This document shows, in pieces, positions 48,001 through 59,865 of a DNA stretch of 64,000 bases; the stretch's first letter is position 1; each line of letters begins with the position of its first letter. The position numbers and the translations under genes were made by a program. Below the pieces are notes generated by a model. That model made no database searches, was not told the origin of the DNA, and saw only the letters and a program-made list of their open reading frames with translations. The DNA is from Ichthyophonus hoferi (Eukaryota > Opisthokonta > Ichthyosporea > Ichthyophonida > Ichthyophonidae), in assembly GCA_002751075.1 (NCBI GenBank), contig NAOQ01000244.1, positions 33,016 to 97,015 on the forward strand, given 5' to 3'.

Positions 48001-51000
48001 CGTATGGTTCATGTGGTTAACCTTTATTATCTACCAATCAATGCTTCATTCTAGACCTAGTCCGTTATTGGAATTGCCCATGCACGTGGTGGCTTGGGGC
48101 TGCCCTTTCCTATTGGCTCTCTATCCTCTCATCTATAAACAGTATGGCCCGTCAGGACAGTGGTGGTAGGTTATAGGTTAATAAAGCATAGTATAGCCTA
48201 GTATAGGAAATGATGGTATGGTGTAAGAGAGTATAGTATGGTATAGTTTAATAGAATATAGTATAATATAATGTACTATAATATAATGTAATATACCAGA
48301 ATACATTACAATACAACATAATGCAATAGAATACATACAACACACTATAGCATAATATAATACAGCATACTACAATACAACACAATATAATTTAATACAT
48401 ATAATATAACGTAATATAATAGAATACACGATCTTACAACAAAGTCAAAAAAACCAAACCAAAACCCAGTACCATTTTATATCCTTACTGCCTGGTTTTA
48501 TAGATTAACTTTAGTTGTACTTTAAAACTATTTTACTCCTTTTATTAGAAGTTTTTAATTGGCTATTGAAAACCTATAGGGTATATTTTAGGCAATCGCA
48601 TTTTAAAAAATGTGTCATATGCATCTATATATTTATATAGGAAAGATACCATTGATGTCCACAAATTAGTATCTCGTTGGCTACAGCACACTAAATATTG
48701 CGCGTGTCCTTCTACCTGATTAACATCATTATATTAACACCAATACCCTCTCTCTCTCCCTCTCCTCCTTTATAGCTGGATAGTTGACTCCCACCATACC
48801 GAGAGAGTATTATTGTAAGTATCTTTCTAGTGGCTTTAATTGCTTCAACCACAAAGTCTAGCCAATTAATAGAGCGAACAATGGCATATATTATTATATG
48901 TGCCCATATCTACTATTATGCACGACTTATTACTGGTTATTTAATTTTATAATGTCCGATATTTCCCTATATTACTTTCACTGGTTATTTCTATTAATAC
49001 TCACCAATTCAAACCACCCTACGATACAGATGGTACCTGCCATTGGCTATAGGTCTGGTGGTGTTGGTGGGTGTGAATATACATATACTATATGCCGTGA
49101 ATAGAAAGCTACGGGTATGGCAAGGTAAGAATATATACTATAGTCTGTGGATATGAGTATAAGAGTATATACTATAGTCTGTAGATATGAGTAGGAGGAA
49201 AGAGGGTGGAAAGGTGGGAGGTGTGAATAGACATCTACTTGATAAGAGGGCATATGTATGCACATAGGAGAGTGAATTATATGATTATTTCCTGCTATGT
49301 ATATGTATTTATATGGATATGTCTATGCCTCATATATATTTACGTATTTTATAGCCTGACTGTAATCATAAACAGCCTATTATCAACCTCTTCTCATTTT
49401 ATTTCTGTAAAAATTAATCCTGCTGTCTCATTTGACATAATATTATAATATTATAGTATTATATTATAGTATTCTAGCATTCTAGTATTCATGGTACTAT
49501 GGTGTTACAGTATCATAGTATTAATATCCTACTATCCTACCCCCATCCTGCCCTACTATCCTACTATCCTACTATCCTATCATCACCCTATCTTACTATC
49601 CCACTATGACACGCACACTGACCACCCTCCCTCTCCTCTTCCAGGCCTATATACGCCAGATCAAGAACATCAAAAAGCTATAATGAGAAGGGAGGCCAGT
49701 AGACTATGGGTTTATCCCTTTATATATTTTATGTTCAACGCCTTTGCCTGTGCCAATAGGTAGTTTGCATTAAGACTATATAATGCCTTTATATGGTTAT
49801 TTATTTATTATTATTTTAAGATTTTATAAAGTTATTAATCTCTTGATTCATTTATATTTCATGGTCGTCTATAGATTTACGTACAAATTCATGCTATATA
49901 AATACAAACACGCACCCTCTCTATCTCTCTCGGGGTTTCTTCCTCTATATCGATTTCCATGTCCACTTCCATCTGTATACTGGCACTCATGTATGTCCTA
50001 TTATATCATATCATACTATATCTAACCATACAAACTCATGCTATATAAATGCAAACACACACTCTCTCTATCTCTCTCGGTTTTTCTTTCTCTATATCGA
50101 TTTCCATGTCCACCTCCATCTGTATGCTGGCACTCATGTATGTCCTATTGTATCATATCATACTATATTATATTATGAATGGGGTCGTCAAGAAGTGTTA
50201 GAACCAATCGTTACTAGTCTTAATGCAGCTACCCACATATCTATAATACTATCATATACTATGTATATATTATATTATTATTATCTACTATCCTACCATC
50301 ACTAATCATATTAATCTACTTATCTGCCAATCAGAGTGCAAGATGTAATGTCATCTAATAAGCAGCCTATCTTTGGATTGGCTGTTCTACATACTATGAC
50401 TGCGCCTTTACTAGGTAGGTTATTTTTTGTAGTACTACATTTCACTATATCTTATTACTATTTATAACATAATCTAGATGTAGGTTACATCAGCTCCTAT
50501 ATAAGTCATCTATAATTACATGCCCACAAGATAAAAGGCGAGGGATAGATCATCTATCTGTACTATACTATACTGTACGATACTAATTATACTCCACTCT
50601 ACTATACTCTACTCTACTATACTATATATCATCCATACACATGACTTTACTGACAGTTAATTGGCTTTATCCGTGCAATCACAGGGGCTATGAGTGGAGT
50701 GTATTATGGTCTAGATAGAGATACGTACTCCAAGTTAACATGGGCCCATCTTAAGGTATCCCTTCTTAATTTTAATGTTAATGTTATCGTATTTTGTTCT
50801 ATTGGCTGTTTATAATTTAATTGGGTTTTTACCCATAACTATATATGCATATATAGTATATACTCATAAATTATTGAAACGGTAAAAATATAAGGTAAAC
50901 ATACCCTGTGTTTATTTTAAGCCGTTACGCTGACAATGGCGCATATCAGGTAGCGGACTATTATGTAAGCAAAGCTGGAAGCCCCATCTCAACCATATAG

Positions 51001-51417
51001 TAGTTAATTTATACTATTCTAAATACATACCATATACTATATACCATATACTATATACCTTATACTCTATACCCTATACCCTGTATAAAGTATATTTATA
51101 GTTATATATGTATTTATATACTTTGCAATCTGTGGGAGGTGCTAATGACTTGGCCGTAGGGTAAAATACTCAATTATTTCAAAACAAACGATTCGTTTTT
51201 GCTACTCAACACCAACTTACATGCTTATAACCATATCTGTTTATATACACAGACACTATGGGGTGGACAGAGAAAAAGACGACAGGTGCAGGAATATCCG
51301 GCTGGAAGAATCAATAGTTTAGTGGATGACAAGCAATTATTAGCAGCCAGCGAGGATAATGATAATGATATAGAGATAGAGAATGAATCAGAGTCTATAA
51401 CTATGTCAATACTATGA
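45087..51417 (+). CDS. Seven-helix GPCR, cAMP-receptor-like family
   Basis: Exons: 45087-45159, 45853-45910, 46942-47017, 47540-47615, 47988-48165, 48776-48814, 49030-49124, 49645-49759, 50335-50414, 50685-50755, 51253-51417. All phases close, giving 341 residues. The seven hydrophobic helices follow in order: SISTVGSLFMIIII (TM1), ILYLSIVGMINSIAYL (TM2), CTAQGFLIQFT then LSVLVWFMWLTFII (TM3), VVAWGCPFLLALYPLIY (TM4), a GQWCWI loop before WYLPLAIGLVVLVGVNIHIL (TM5), LWVYPFIYFMFNAFACANR (TM6) and PIFGLAVLHTMTAPLLG (TM7). The CxxQGFxIQF, WCWI and TM6 tyrosine-proline pattern are those of the Dictyostelium cAR/Crl class (family E-like). The cytoplasmic tail is acidic and serine-rich. It would signal through heterotrimeric G proteins at the plasma membrane; the ligand is unknown. 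The first donor (GTGTAAGC) is the least certain junction. Confidence 0.87.
45360..45440 (+). repeat. (TTA)n-like repeat in receptor intron 1
   Basis: TTATTATTATTACCA-like units in the first intron of the receptor gene. Confidence 0.85.
45960..46270 (+). repeat. CTCTACTATC decamer repeat in receptor intron
   Basis: Imperfect 10-base CTCTACTATC and variant units over 300 bases, in the intron between exons 45853-45910 and 46942-47017. The long open frames SSLLSYLLF and similar are artefacts of the repeat. Confidence 0.9.
47330..47480 (+). repeat. AATATAGGATAAT-type repeat in receptor intron
   Basis: Imperfect units such as ATATAGGATAATA repeat over about 150 bases before the exon at 47540. Confidence 0.75.
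48180..48440 (+). repeat. AATATAATACA/ATAGTATA low-complexity repeat
   Basis: Degenerate AATACA/AATATA pentamers and hexamers in the intron after exon 47988-48165. Confidence 0.7.
49128..49198 (+). repeat. Short tandem duplication of about 37 bases
   Basis: GAATATATACTATAGTCTGT.. is followed directly by GAGTATATACTATAGTCTGT.., just after the donor of exon 49030-49124. Confidence 0.85.
49882..50175 (+). repeat. Tandem duplication, period 147 bases, in receptor intron
   Basis: Copy 1 starts at 49882 and copy 2 at 50029. They share CATGCTATATAAAT, CTCTCTATCTCTCTCGG, ATCGATTTCCATGTCCAC and GGCACTCATGTATGTCCTAT with only a few substitutions, so the duplication is recent. It lies between exons 49645-49759 and 50335-50414. 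Confidence 0.92.
50872..51030 (+). repeat. Family A repeat, 5' half, in receptor intron
   Basis: It starts TATTGAAACGGTAAAAATAT and holds the GACAATGGCGCATATCAGG core, then ends in ATACCATATACT simple sequence, between exons 50685-50755 and 51253-51417. Confidence 0.75.
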
Positions 51418-51761
51418 GTTATAGATATAGGGATAGCATAGGATGTATGTGTGTAGGGAATATATTACATTAGAATATATTATTTTATGCTGTGATATCA
51501 TAGGGCATGGTATGATAGGATATCGTATAACGTAATAGCAATAACCGCTGTCATTTTTTTTTCTAGGTTTTCTGGAGTTAGGGTTAAAGAATGAAATAAA
51601 ATATATGAAGTAAAACGGAAAAATGAATAGCTATGTATTTTAGGATTGGCTGGACTGTACTCCTGTGACATTTATTCAATAGATATCATGCTTATTGATA
51701 AACTATATGTATTGTTCATCTTTACATGTTTATTTTTAAAGTACAGTTAATGGATGGTTGT

Positions 51762-52102
51762 TGTTGAGACAATAAAAATATAGGGCAAACATAATATACC
51801 CTGTTTTTATTATAAACCGTTACCTTGACAATGACACATGTCAGGTGGTGGACTATAGTGTAAACAAAACTAGAGGCTCCGTCCCAACCACACTGTGGTT
51901 AATTTATACTATTCTAAACCTATTCTAAACACGTGTGATGCAGTGAGACTGTATTTGAATTAAACTGTATACCTACTATAGTTTGGCAAACAGGAATTAA
52001 TCCCTATCTGAATCATTACTACGTAGATTTGAGAGATAATTTCTCTTTCATAGTACATGTTAGCTAATTAATTACCGAGTCGTTGTAACGTATTGCACAT
52101 GG
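51762..52102 (+). repeat. Family A repeat, near full length
   Basis: It starts TGTTGAGACAATAAAAATAT and includes GACAATGACACATGTCAGGT and GAATTAAACTGTATACCTA, ending near CGTATTGCACATG, downstream of the receptor gene. Confidence 0.8.
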
Positions 52103-52254
52103 CCTTATGAATTATGATGGTTGAATTTGCATGAAATTATTATATTTATCTTGCATATTGCATGCATATATATGTACGCATGCATTTACGTACTAATTTA
52201 CACCGACAGTGTTGAAACAATATCAGAAATAGGGGATCAATTAATGATTTAAAT

Positions 52255-52650
52255 GCTGAGTGAAGTGTATATAGTGTATATAGCGTATATATTATGTATA
52301 TGGTGTATATGGTATATATGGTGTAGATAGTGCATATAGTGTATGTAGTATATAGTATATATAGTATATATATAGCGTATATAGTATATATAAAATGGGT
52401 AGTGTATATAGTAAATATAGTGTATAGTGTACAGTGTGCATATATAGTGTACGTAGTGTATATAGTATAGCGTACATTGCATATATAGTGTAGTGTATAT
52501 AATGTATATAGGGTATGTAATGTGTATGGTGTATATAGTGTATATATAGTATATACAATGTATATAAAATGTATATAGTGTAGTGTATACAGTGTATATA
52601 ATGTATATGGCGTTAAGTGTATAATATATATATATATATATATATATGGT
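52255..52650 (+). repeat. GTATATAGT-type satellite-like array
   Basis: Imperfect GTATATAGT, GTATATGGT and GTATATAAT units over about 390 bases, ending in (TA)n. The YTIHYIHY-type open frames on the minus strand are artefacts. Confidence 0.9.
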
Positions 52651-53711
52651 GTATATACAGAATTGTGTTTGGTTTGGGATTGAAAATTATTGCCTAATTT
52701 ATTTATCCTCTTACAACTTATTAATTTCCATATTAATATCTAATTGTATACTTATCTCTAGATTAATATGATAACTCTCAAAAGCAAGTCTAAAATAACA
52801 GTGAAAAAATGAAGAGATTAACATGTTAATAACAAACATAACAATGCTATAATTAAAATAATCCCAAAACAAGATAATCAACCGTAGTAATAATCAATGA
52901 GTCATAGAAAATAACACTACTCGGATAAAGAACTATAACATAGCTATTATTATAATATTGACTAACATTGCATTCTATTATTGGAACCAAATCGTTCACT
53001 GCACATATATGATTCATTCTTTTTAACTTAATACTATTTTATTCGCTTATTACTTACTAGAAAGAAAAGGCGCTCTCCTTCCTACTCAAGTTTACTAAAG
53101 ATTCTTTGTGCATGCTCAATGTTTCTTATTGGTTCAGAGTTTGGTCCCACAAAGTCGGTAATTCAATCAACTCAGAATAGCTTATACTTAATAAACTAAG
53201 CACAAAAAAATCTAAGAGGCCAAGTAATTAAGTAAGGTTAATAAAATACCAGACATAAATGATTCCCATATATAAAATAAATATAAATCAAATTACAATA
53301 ACCAAAACCATTTCAACCACAACAAACAAGACAATAGAAATTCAAATAAAATAGTAAACACACATGCACTTAAAAAAACTTAATAAGCACATATAGTATA
53401 AATATTCAATAATACAGGAGCAAACCAATAATAACCAAAACTATAGCTTAATGGGTCTACAAACATTACATTTTAGAAGCCAACAATCTTATACTACACT
53501 CATTAAACCAACCATTACCCAACAGCGTCAACATTGGTATCATTATACATATAAACATACACACCTATAATCATGACACACCAACCACCACACTACATCG
53601 CAAAAAAAGTATGAAAACCCATACACAAAAAAAGTAAACAATACACAAATATTTAAAAGCTAATTTATAATTAAACTTTAATATCCCAATACTAATTAGA
53701 GTTTAATTAGT

Positions 53712-55202
53712 TTAGGCAGTCCAGGTAGACTCAGCAGCGGCTCCCCACTCCTCGGTAGTGCCGGTAGGAGCAGTGAAAGCAGCAGCGTCAACGGGGACAG
53801 AGCCAGCGCCAGTGGAAGCGGCGGCCCACTCAGCCTCAGCAGCGACAGTGCCGAAAGCATTCTCCTCGAAAACGGGAGCCTCCTCAACGGCAGCAACCTC
53901 AACAGGGGCAACCTCCTTCTCCTCGTTCTCGGGGTCACGGTAGAAGTAGAGATCGGGCATAACATCCCAAGGCTGAGCGCGAGAGATGGTGCCACGGAGG
54001 CGGAGCACCTCGCGGGAGAGGAACCACCACATAAGACCAATGGACTGGGCGCTCTTGTTGTTGCAAGGAATGGCAACATCAACATACTTAAGAGGAGAGT
54101 CGGAGTCGCAGAAAGCGATAACGGGGATGTTCACGTAAGCGGACTCGGTGATGGCCTGGCTATCGTGGCGAGGGTCGGTCACCAACATAAGGCGGGGCTC
54201 GCGGAAACCCTGATAGAGGTGAAGTTGTAATATGTTAGTGCTATTGTTTAGGGTGTAAGTAAGGTAAAGAAGGGCTAGTTTATGACCTCAGGCAAGAATA
54301 TCTTCAGGAGTTCAGAGATTTGGGTATATTCATTTATATAATCATTGGGTCATCAGAAAATTCTTATTTTTAACTGCTTTATTATTAATAATTAAAAACA
54401 CAAACAAAACAAGTCTTACAACCATAAATTAATTTATATAATAACAGTAATAATAACAGAAGTGCAATATTAAAAGTAAGTAAATAATAACAATAACAAT
54501 ACCAATAATACAAACATACCTTGGTGATCTGGTTAGTGAAGGTTCCGGGAGTGAAACGACCAGCATAGGGGGTGGCACCAGTGTGAGAGCTGAACTTGAG
54601 GATGGCACGCTGACCATAGTTGCGGCCAGAGATGACAACAACATCAGCGGGGGCCTCGATGGCAACAATCACGCGGGCAGCGAGCATGAGCTTCTCCCAG
54701 GTCTTGTGGAGGTTGAAGATGAAGATACCATCGGAACGACGCTTGTACACGTACTGCTCCATCTGGAAGTCAACGTTCTTGGTTCCGATATGGACCTGAA
54801 GTTGAGAAAAGAAGACGACTCAGCCATTACTCTTACACACATTTCCGTTACTGAAAAATGAAAAGGGCTATAGTAATAACAATACTCGGCAATCTTGAGT
54901 AATTAAACTTCAAAAAACCTAAAACACACTAACGTAACACTATTTCTTATGCTACATATCAATGCATCAATTAATACCCTAAATTATATCTCTTAAAAAT
55001 AAAACTTAAATAATATTAACCAGAATAAGTCACCAAACCAAACCAAACCAAACCAAAAAAAAAAAACAGTATAATTAATACTAAATTTGAAAATAACCTT
55101 TCCTTACAGCTAACATTTACTGTATATAATTCTTACCTTAGCCATGAGCATCTTGGCGATGTCATCCTCAGTGGGACGAAGAAGAGCAGATCCTCCGGAC
55201 AT
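53712..55202 (-). CDS. RPSA: 40S ribosomal protein SA (uS2, laminin-receptor family)
   Basis: Exons, 5' to 3' on minus: 55137-55202, 54520-54795, 53712-54209, all phase 0, giving 279 residues. The translation follows the uS2/RPSA family throughout: [154 protein letters not shown] and DLYFYRDPE. After that comes an acidic, Ala/Glu/Trp-containing tail ending [14 protein letters not shown], which matches the E/DW-type C-terminal repeats of the family. The protein sits on the head of the small subunit and is needed for 40S maturation. The coding GC content is well above that of its surroundings, as expected for a highly expressed gene. Wording such as KVHIGTKN and ARVIVAIE recalls protist more than animal RPSA. 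Confidence 0.98.
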
Positions 55203-56112
55203 TTTGTCGTTTAATTATGTGTGACAACTGTGCAAAGAACTACTGGTAAGCAAGATGAAAAAGGTGGCATGTTTTTTGTATATATTGATGATTTCGGAGG
55301 TAACGCCAACTATAGACGGTGTCTGGGGCTTTATTAAGCTTATTTCCGGTAGGTTTTTGAATCGAGTGCTTTTGATGGATTTAATGACAGGTTGTGCATG
55401 GAATTAAAAAACATGAATACAAAGTCAAAAAACTGATCAGATATGAAAACTTGCCATGATAATTTTTTGATATAAATTTATTAGGAGTATGTCCTGAAGG
55501 GGAATAGGATGATAGTTGGATGATAAGATATAGCCTGGATATGGATGGACACAGAAAAACATCGTTCGTAAAATTAAACATATATTAATTAATATTAATG
55601 TATCGGGTAATATCTATTTGAAAAAAAGACATCCTTCATCGGATTTTCTAATAAATAAAACAAATAAATTAGTTAATAAAAATAACCGAAAAATAATATA
55701 ATAATAATACAATTCTATACGAAACGAAACACAATCTCTCCCAACTAGCTAACCTTAAGTCCACTTAGAGGGAGAGAGAAGCTGTGTAGAAGCTGCAGGT
55801 CCGCTTAGTAGCATGTGAGGTCCTAGCTAGATCACCCTGATAAACCTGTTAAGATTCTGTGTTTGTATTGGGTGGTATCACATCATTTATTTATATTATT
55901 TCATGATTGGTGAATAGTGCATCGGCGGTTAAAAGGCTAAATGTATGTCCGATGGTAGTTGCCATTTTTGTAATGTATGCCAGAAAAACGTAATTAAATA
56001 CCACATATGTAAATGAATCATGCATATTTTCATTCACATTCGATTTATACCTATTCCATACTGGTATGTTTAAGGATAAGATTTTAAGTAATTATTATAC
56101 AAAATCAACTAT

Positions 56113-56485
56113 GTTATATAAAATAAAAAATATATAAGATGGACATACCCTGTCTTTATCTTAGGCCGCTACCCTGACTATGACACATATCATGTGCGTG
56201 ACTATAGTGTAAAAAAAAAACTGGAAGCCCCGTTTCAGCTACACACTAGTTAATTTATACTTTTTAAACACATATTATCCACAGAGACTGAATTTTAATT
56301 AAACTGTATACTTAATATTATATGGTATACGGGAATTAATCTCAATCTGAATCATTACTACCTAGGTTTAACCGTATTTCTATTATTTTATTAATATTAC
56401 AAAATTAAATAAATAAATTGTATATTTTATTATATTACAAAAAAAAAATATGAAAGCATTGTAACATATTACGTACGTTCCATCA
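56113..56485 (+). repeat. Family A repeat, diverged copy
   Basis: It contains ACATACCCTGTCTTTATCTT, ACTGGAAGCCCCGTTTCAGC, and later GTAACATATTACGTACGTTC, matching the order of other copies. The ends are less certain than in the 23.2 kb copy. Confidence 0.7.
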
Positions 56486-57031
56486 ATGTAAGTAAATAAG
56501 AGGAGATATATAATTAGAAAATTAGTAAATTTATCGTAAATGCAATTTTTTTGTATTAGCATAATATTATTGTAAATATTTACGTTAAAATCACATTTAG
56601 AAATAAATGTAGTACAAAATAACTAAAGTGAATATCTTTAATAGTAGTTATTTTTTACATCTACACACTGTCGCCATTTATAAATAGGTATAGACCACAT
56701 GGGGCAAAACTCTCTCAGCTTATTTCCAAGAGAATTTTATATTTAGGTAATAGTAGTCATAGTTGTCATTAGGGTTTTTCATAAGACAAAATTCTCTTAA
56801 TTTGTAAGGCCTTGCTCTAACTAATGATCTGAGTCTAATTAGGTAAAATTTAAATGTTTTAAATGTGTATTTTTATTACATTCTTATAAAGTAATTGGAT
56901 TTAAAAAATATGTCGTATAATATATATTTTATGTCTTCCGTTAAAATACTTTTATTAAAGCATGAAATAATATATATATATATATATGTACATCTCCTAT
57001 AATCTTTAAATTAATAATATTTGCTAACCAG

Positions 57032-57649
57032 NNNNNNNNNNNNNNNNNNNNNNNNNNNNNNNNNNNNNNNNNNNNNNNNNNNNNNNNNNNNNNNNNNNNN
57101 NNNNNNNNNNNNNNNNNNNNNNNNNNNNNNNNNNNNNNNNNNNNNNNNNNNNNNNNNNNNNNNNNNNNNNNNNNNNNNNNNNNNNNNNNNNNNNNNNNNN
57201 NNNNNNNNNNNNNNNNNNNNNNNNNNNNNNNNNNNNNNNNNNNNNNNNNNNNNNNNNNNNNNNNNNNNNNNNNNNNNNNNNNNNNNNNNNNNNNNNNNNN
57301 NNNNNNNNNNNNNNNNNNNNNNNNNNNNNNNNNNNNNNNNNNNNNNNNNNNNNNNNNNNNNNNNNNNNNNNNNNNNNNNNNNNNNNNNNNNNNNNNNNNN
57401 NNNNNNNNNNNNNNNNNNNNNNNNNNNNNNNNNNNNNNNNNNNNNNNNNNNNNNNNNNNNNNNNNNNNNNNNNNNNNNNNNNNNNNNNNNNNNNNNNNNN
57501 NNNNNNNNNNNNNNNNNNNNNNNNNNNNNNNNNNNNNNNNNNNNNNNNNNNNNNNNNNNNNNNNNNNNNNNNNNNNNNNNNNNNNNNNNNNNNNNNNNNN
57601 NNNNNNNNNNNNNNNNNNNNNNNNNNNNNNNNNNNNNNNNNNNNNNNNN
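57032..57649. other. Assembly gap (618 N)
   Basis: A run of N in spacer DNA. The 240-residue open frame reported across it is an artefact. Confidence 0.99.
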
Positions 57650-57929
57650 TCCTTTTAAGATTTCTTGTTTAACAAATTGTGTCTTCTTTTTGAAGTTGTA
57701 TAATAAATATTCACTTCCACTTAATTTGGGCTTGAATTATTAATTTTTACAACAAATAAATTATTCTTTTATCTCCTCAATGCAGAATTTTATGTCTCAC
57801 TGATACAGTTTGATTGGAATATTAAATATTATTTGTCTATAATGTGTGGCTATTTTATCTTCTTAAAACGTCGCGCATCTACACGAAATTCCTACAAGAC
57901 TAAGGCATAAGTGGTTAAAAATAGTTGCG

Positions 57930-58090
57930 CATACAACATGGACAAAGTAACTGTAGTTATAATTAGTCTACATACGATATACTATACTTTGTCGTAAAGC
58001 AGTTCTCTATGTGTAACAAAGCCAACACACACAATGACAATTATAGCTATATATACACCATAGACAAAGCAACTATAGTTATAATTATCT
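57930..58090 (+). repeat. Weak tandem similarity around ATGGACAAAG
   Basis: ACATGGACAAAGTAACTGTAG at 57937 recurs as ACCATAGACAAAGCAACTAT at 58065, each followed by TTATAATTA. This suggests an old duplication of about 128 bases. Confidence 0.55.
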
Positions 58091-58472
58091 AATTAGTTAA
58101 GGTTGGATTCTGAAGTATTCTATATATAATGCTTTATTTAGAAAGTATAAAATGGTTTAGTCTGAGAAAGATTAGGGACTTTAGATTTTTAAGTCATACT
58201 GTTGAATAAAGGCTGTACAGTTTTTATCCAAAATTCTCTGCTTGCAGTAGTCGGCTGCCACCCTGAACATGAGTCAGATAATTACTGTACTTGCTGAAAT
58301 CAATAATAATAACTACAGCACAGAGAGATAGCTACAGTATATGTCGATATTTTCTGTATAGGCTGAAATTAGCATTATTTACCTATTTATAATCATTCCC
58401 TAATAGAATATTTAGCTTGGAGATAGAGATAGTCTTATCTGTGAAATAATCTGGAGACAGATAATTGAACGG

Positions 58473-58753
58473 TGTAGGAACATGTGTAATATGCTAGAAT
58501 GATTTTTTAATCAATTAATTATCTGCTCCTACTCAATACTAAGTATCACATAGCTAGCAGGTACAATAATAGAGAGTATCTATCAAACTTACGTAGTAAT
58601 GATTCAGATTGATATTAATTTTTGTACACCATATTGTGACGAGGCTTCCAGTTTTGTTTACAATATAGTCCGCCACCTGGCATGCGTCATTGTCAGGGTA
58701 ACGGCTTAAGATAAAGACAGGATCTGTTTATCTTATCTTTTACCGTTTCAACC
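58473..58753 (-). repeat. Family A repeat, minus-strand copy
   Basis: It starts TGTAGGAACATGTGTAATAT, contains GACGAGGCTTCCAGTTTTGT and CATGCGTCATTGTCAGGGTA, and ends TTACCGTTTCAAC. Confidence 0.8.
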
Positions 58754-59865
58754 CATAGAATAAGATAATTATACAGATAGAAATCAACTTTTTATAAGAT
58801 AATACTTTGAGGTCTACCTTACGTAGACAGGGCTTCATCCTATTTCAAATAAAAAATAAATATCCAGTAATATTCATGTAATTATCTTTTAAATTATATA
58901 ATTAGGTATGTAATCCAATTGGGAGTGTTATCAGCCCCAGGACATTCTCAGGAAGATGACCTATTAAATCTACTTTACCAACAGGTTCTGCTAAATTACT
59001 TTCAAATTCCCATTAACTTCTTAGCACTGTATAATATGATCAAGTTGAAAAAACATCACGATTGTGTGCATTTTACTCGGGGGATCTTCCCGTTACATTT
59101 CATAAAGTTTACTGAGACTAGAGTAGTTGTCTCAGCACGCCTTTGGTACTTGTAGGCGGCTGAATCTTGACTAGCACATTTTTATCTCTCATTTAAGTGG
59201 CAGTTTAAATTGGCAATAGATTATATATCACACTCCACTAAATCAATCACTAAAATGTATGACTCAGAACCAATTACCGTTCAGGCTCTCCCCGGAGTAT
59301 CTAAATATAGACATGGGATATATTCATCCAATCAGTAACATTGGTTTTGAAAAAATTATGACCTAACCTAGAATTACCAAAAAGATTCAGAGATACAGGA
59401 AATCGTATGTCACTAGTTATAATATAGTTACATCTTACCCAACAACACAAAATAGAAAAAACATTCCTGCTTATACACCTATTAATATAAATGTCTAAGC
59501 ACAATGCATTCCAGTCGGTTTGCAATCACTAGTAGGATAAATATATCATCAATGCGTTGTTTTACTATGGTTTAGCCATTTTAAGGCACATCGTGTGTTG
59601 AATGTACCGTATTGTATTGGACTGTACGTATTATGATCCTTTGCTACTAGCTAACCAGTAACTAGTCCCATATATATGCCTTGTGTTCCAGATTAACGAG
59701 TGAGGATCTGTGGGAGTATGGGATATATGTGTTAGGATAGACAGAATGAGTTTGCATTGTGGTATAGCATGCATATATACACCATACACACGCCTTAAAC
59801 AGCCCAGGAAAAATAAAATAAATACATAATTAAAAATAAAATTAAGCAGGTATAAAGATACATAC

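Larger units (their letters stand above)
51418..53711. other. Spacer between convergent receptor and RPSA genes
   Basis: It contains a near full-length family A copy (51762-52102), a 5' fragment of another (52210-52240) and a TATAGTGTATA array (52255-52650). After that come about 1 kb of A-rich, non-repetitive sequence with no exon that I can support. Confidence 0.6.
55203..59564. other. Spacer between RPSA 5' end and CCT4 3' end
   Basis: It holds the RPSA promoter region (no element identifiable), a GC-richer patch at 55735-55860, family A copies at about 56113-56485 (+) and 58473-58753 (-), an N gap at 57032-57649, and a weak tandem similarity near 57930-58090. A 78-codon open frame at 58919-59155 has no recognisable family or splice partners. 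Confidence 0.55.

Noticed and set aside
52255-52560. Tyr/Ile/His-rich proteins on the minus strand
   Set aside because: Translation of the GTATATAGT array.
57021-57743. 240-codon open frame
   Set aside because: Almost entirely N.
58919-59155. 78-codon open frame as a possible small gene
   Set aside because: No recognisable family, no splice partners, no codon bias visible; kept only as a note in the spacer.
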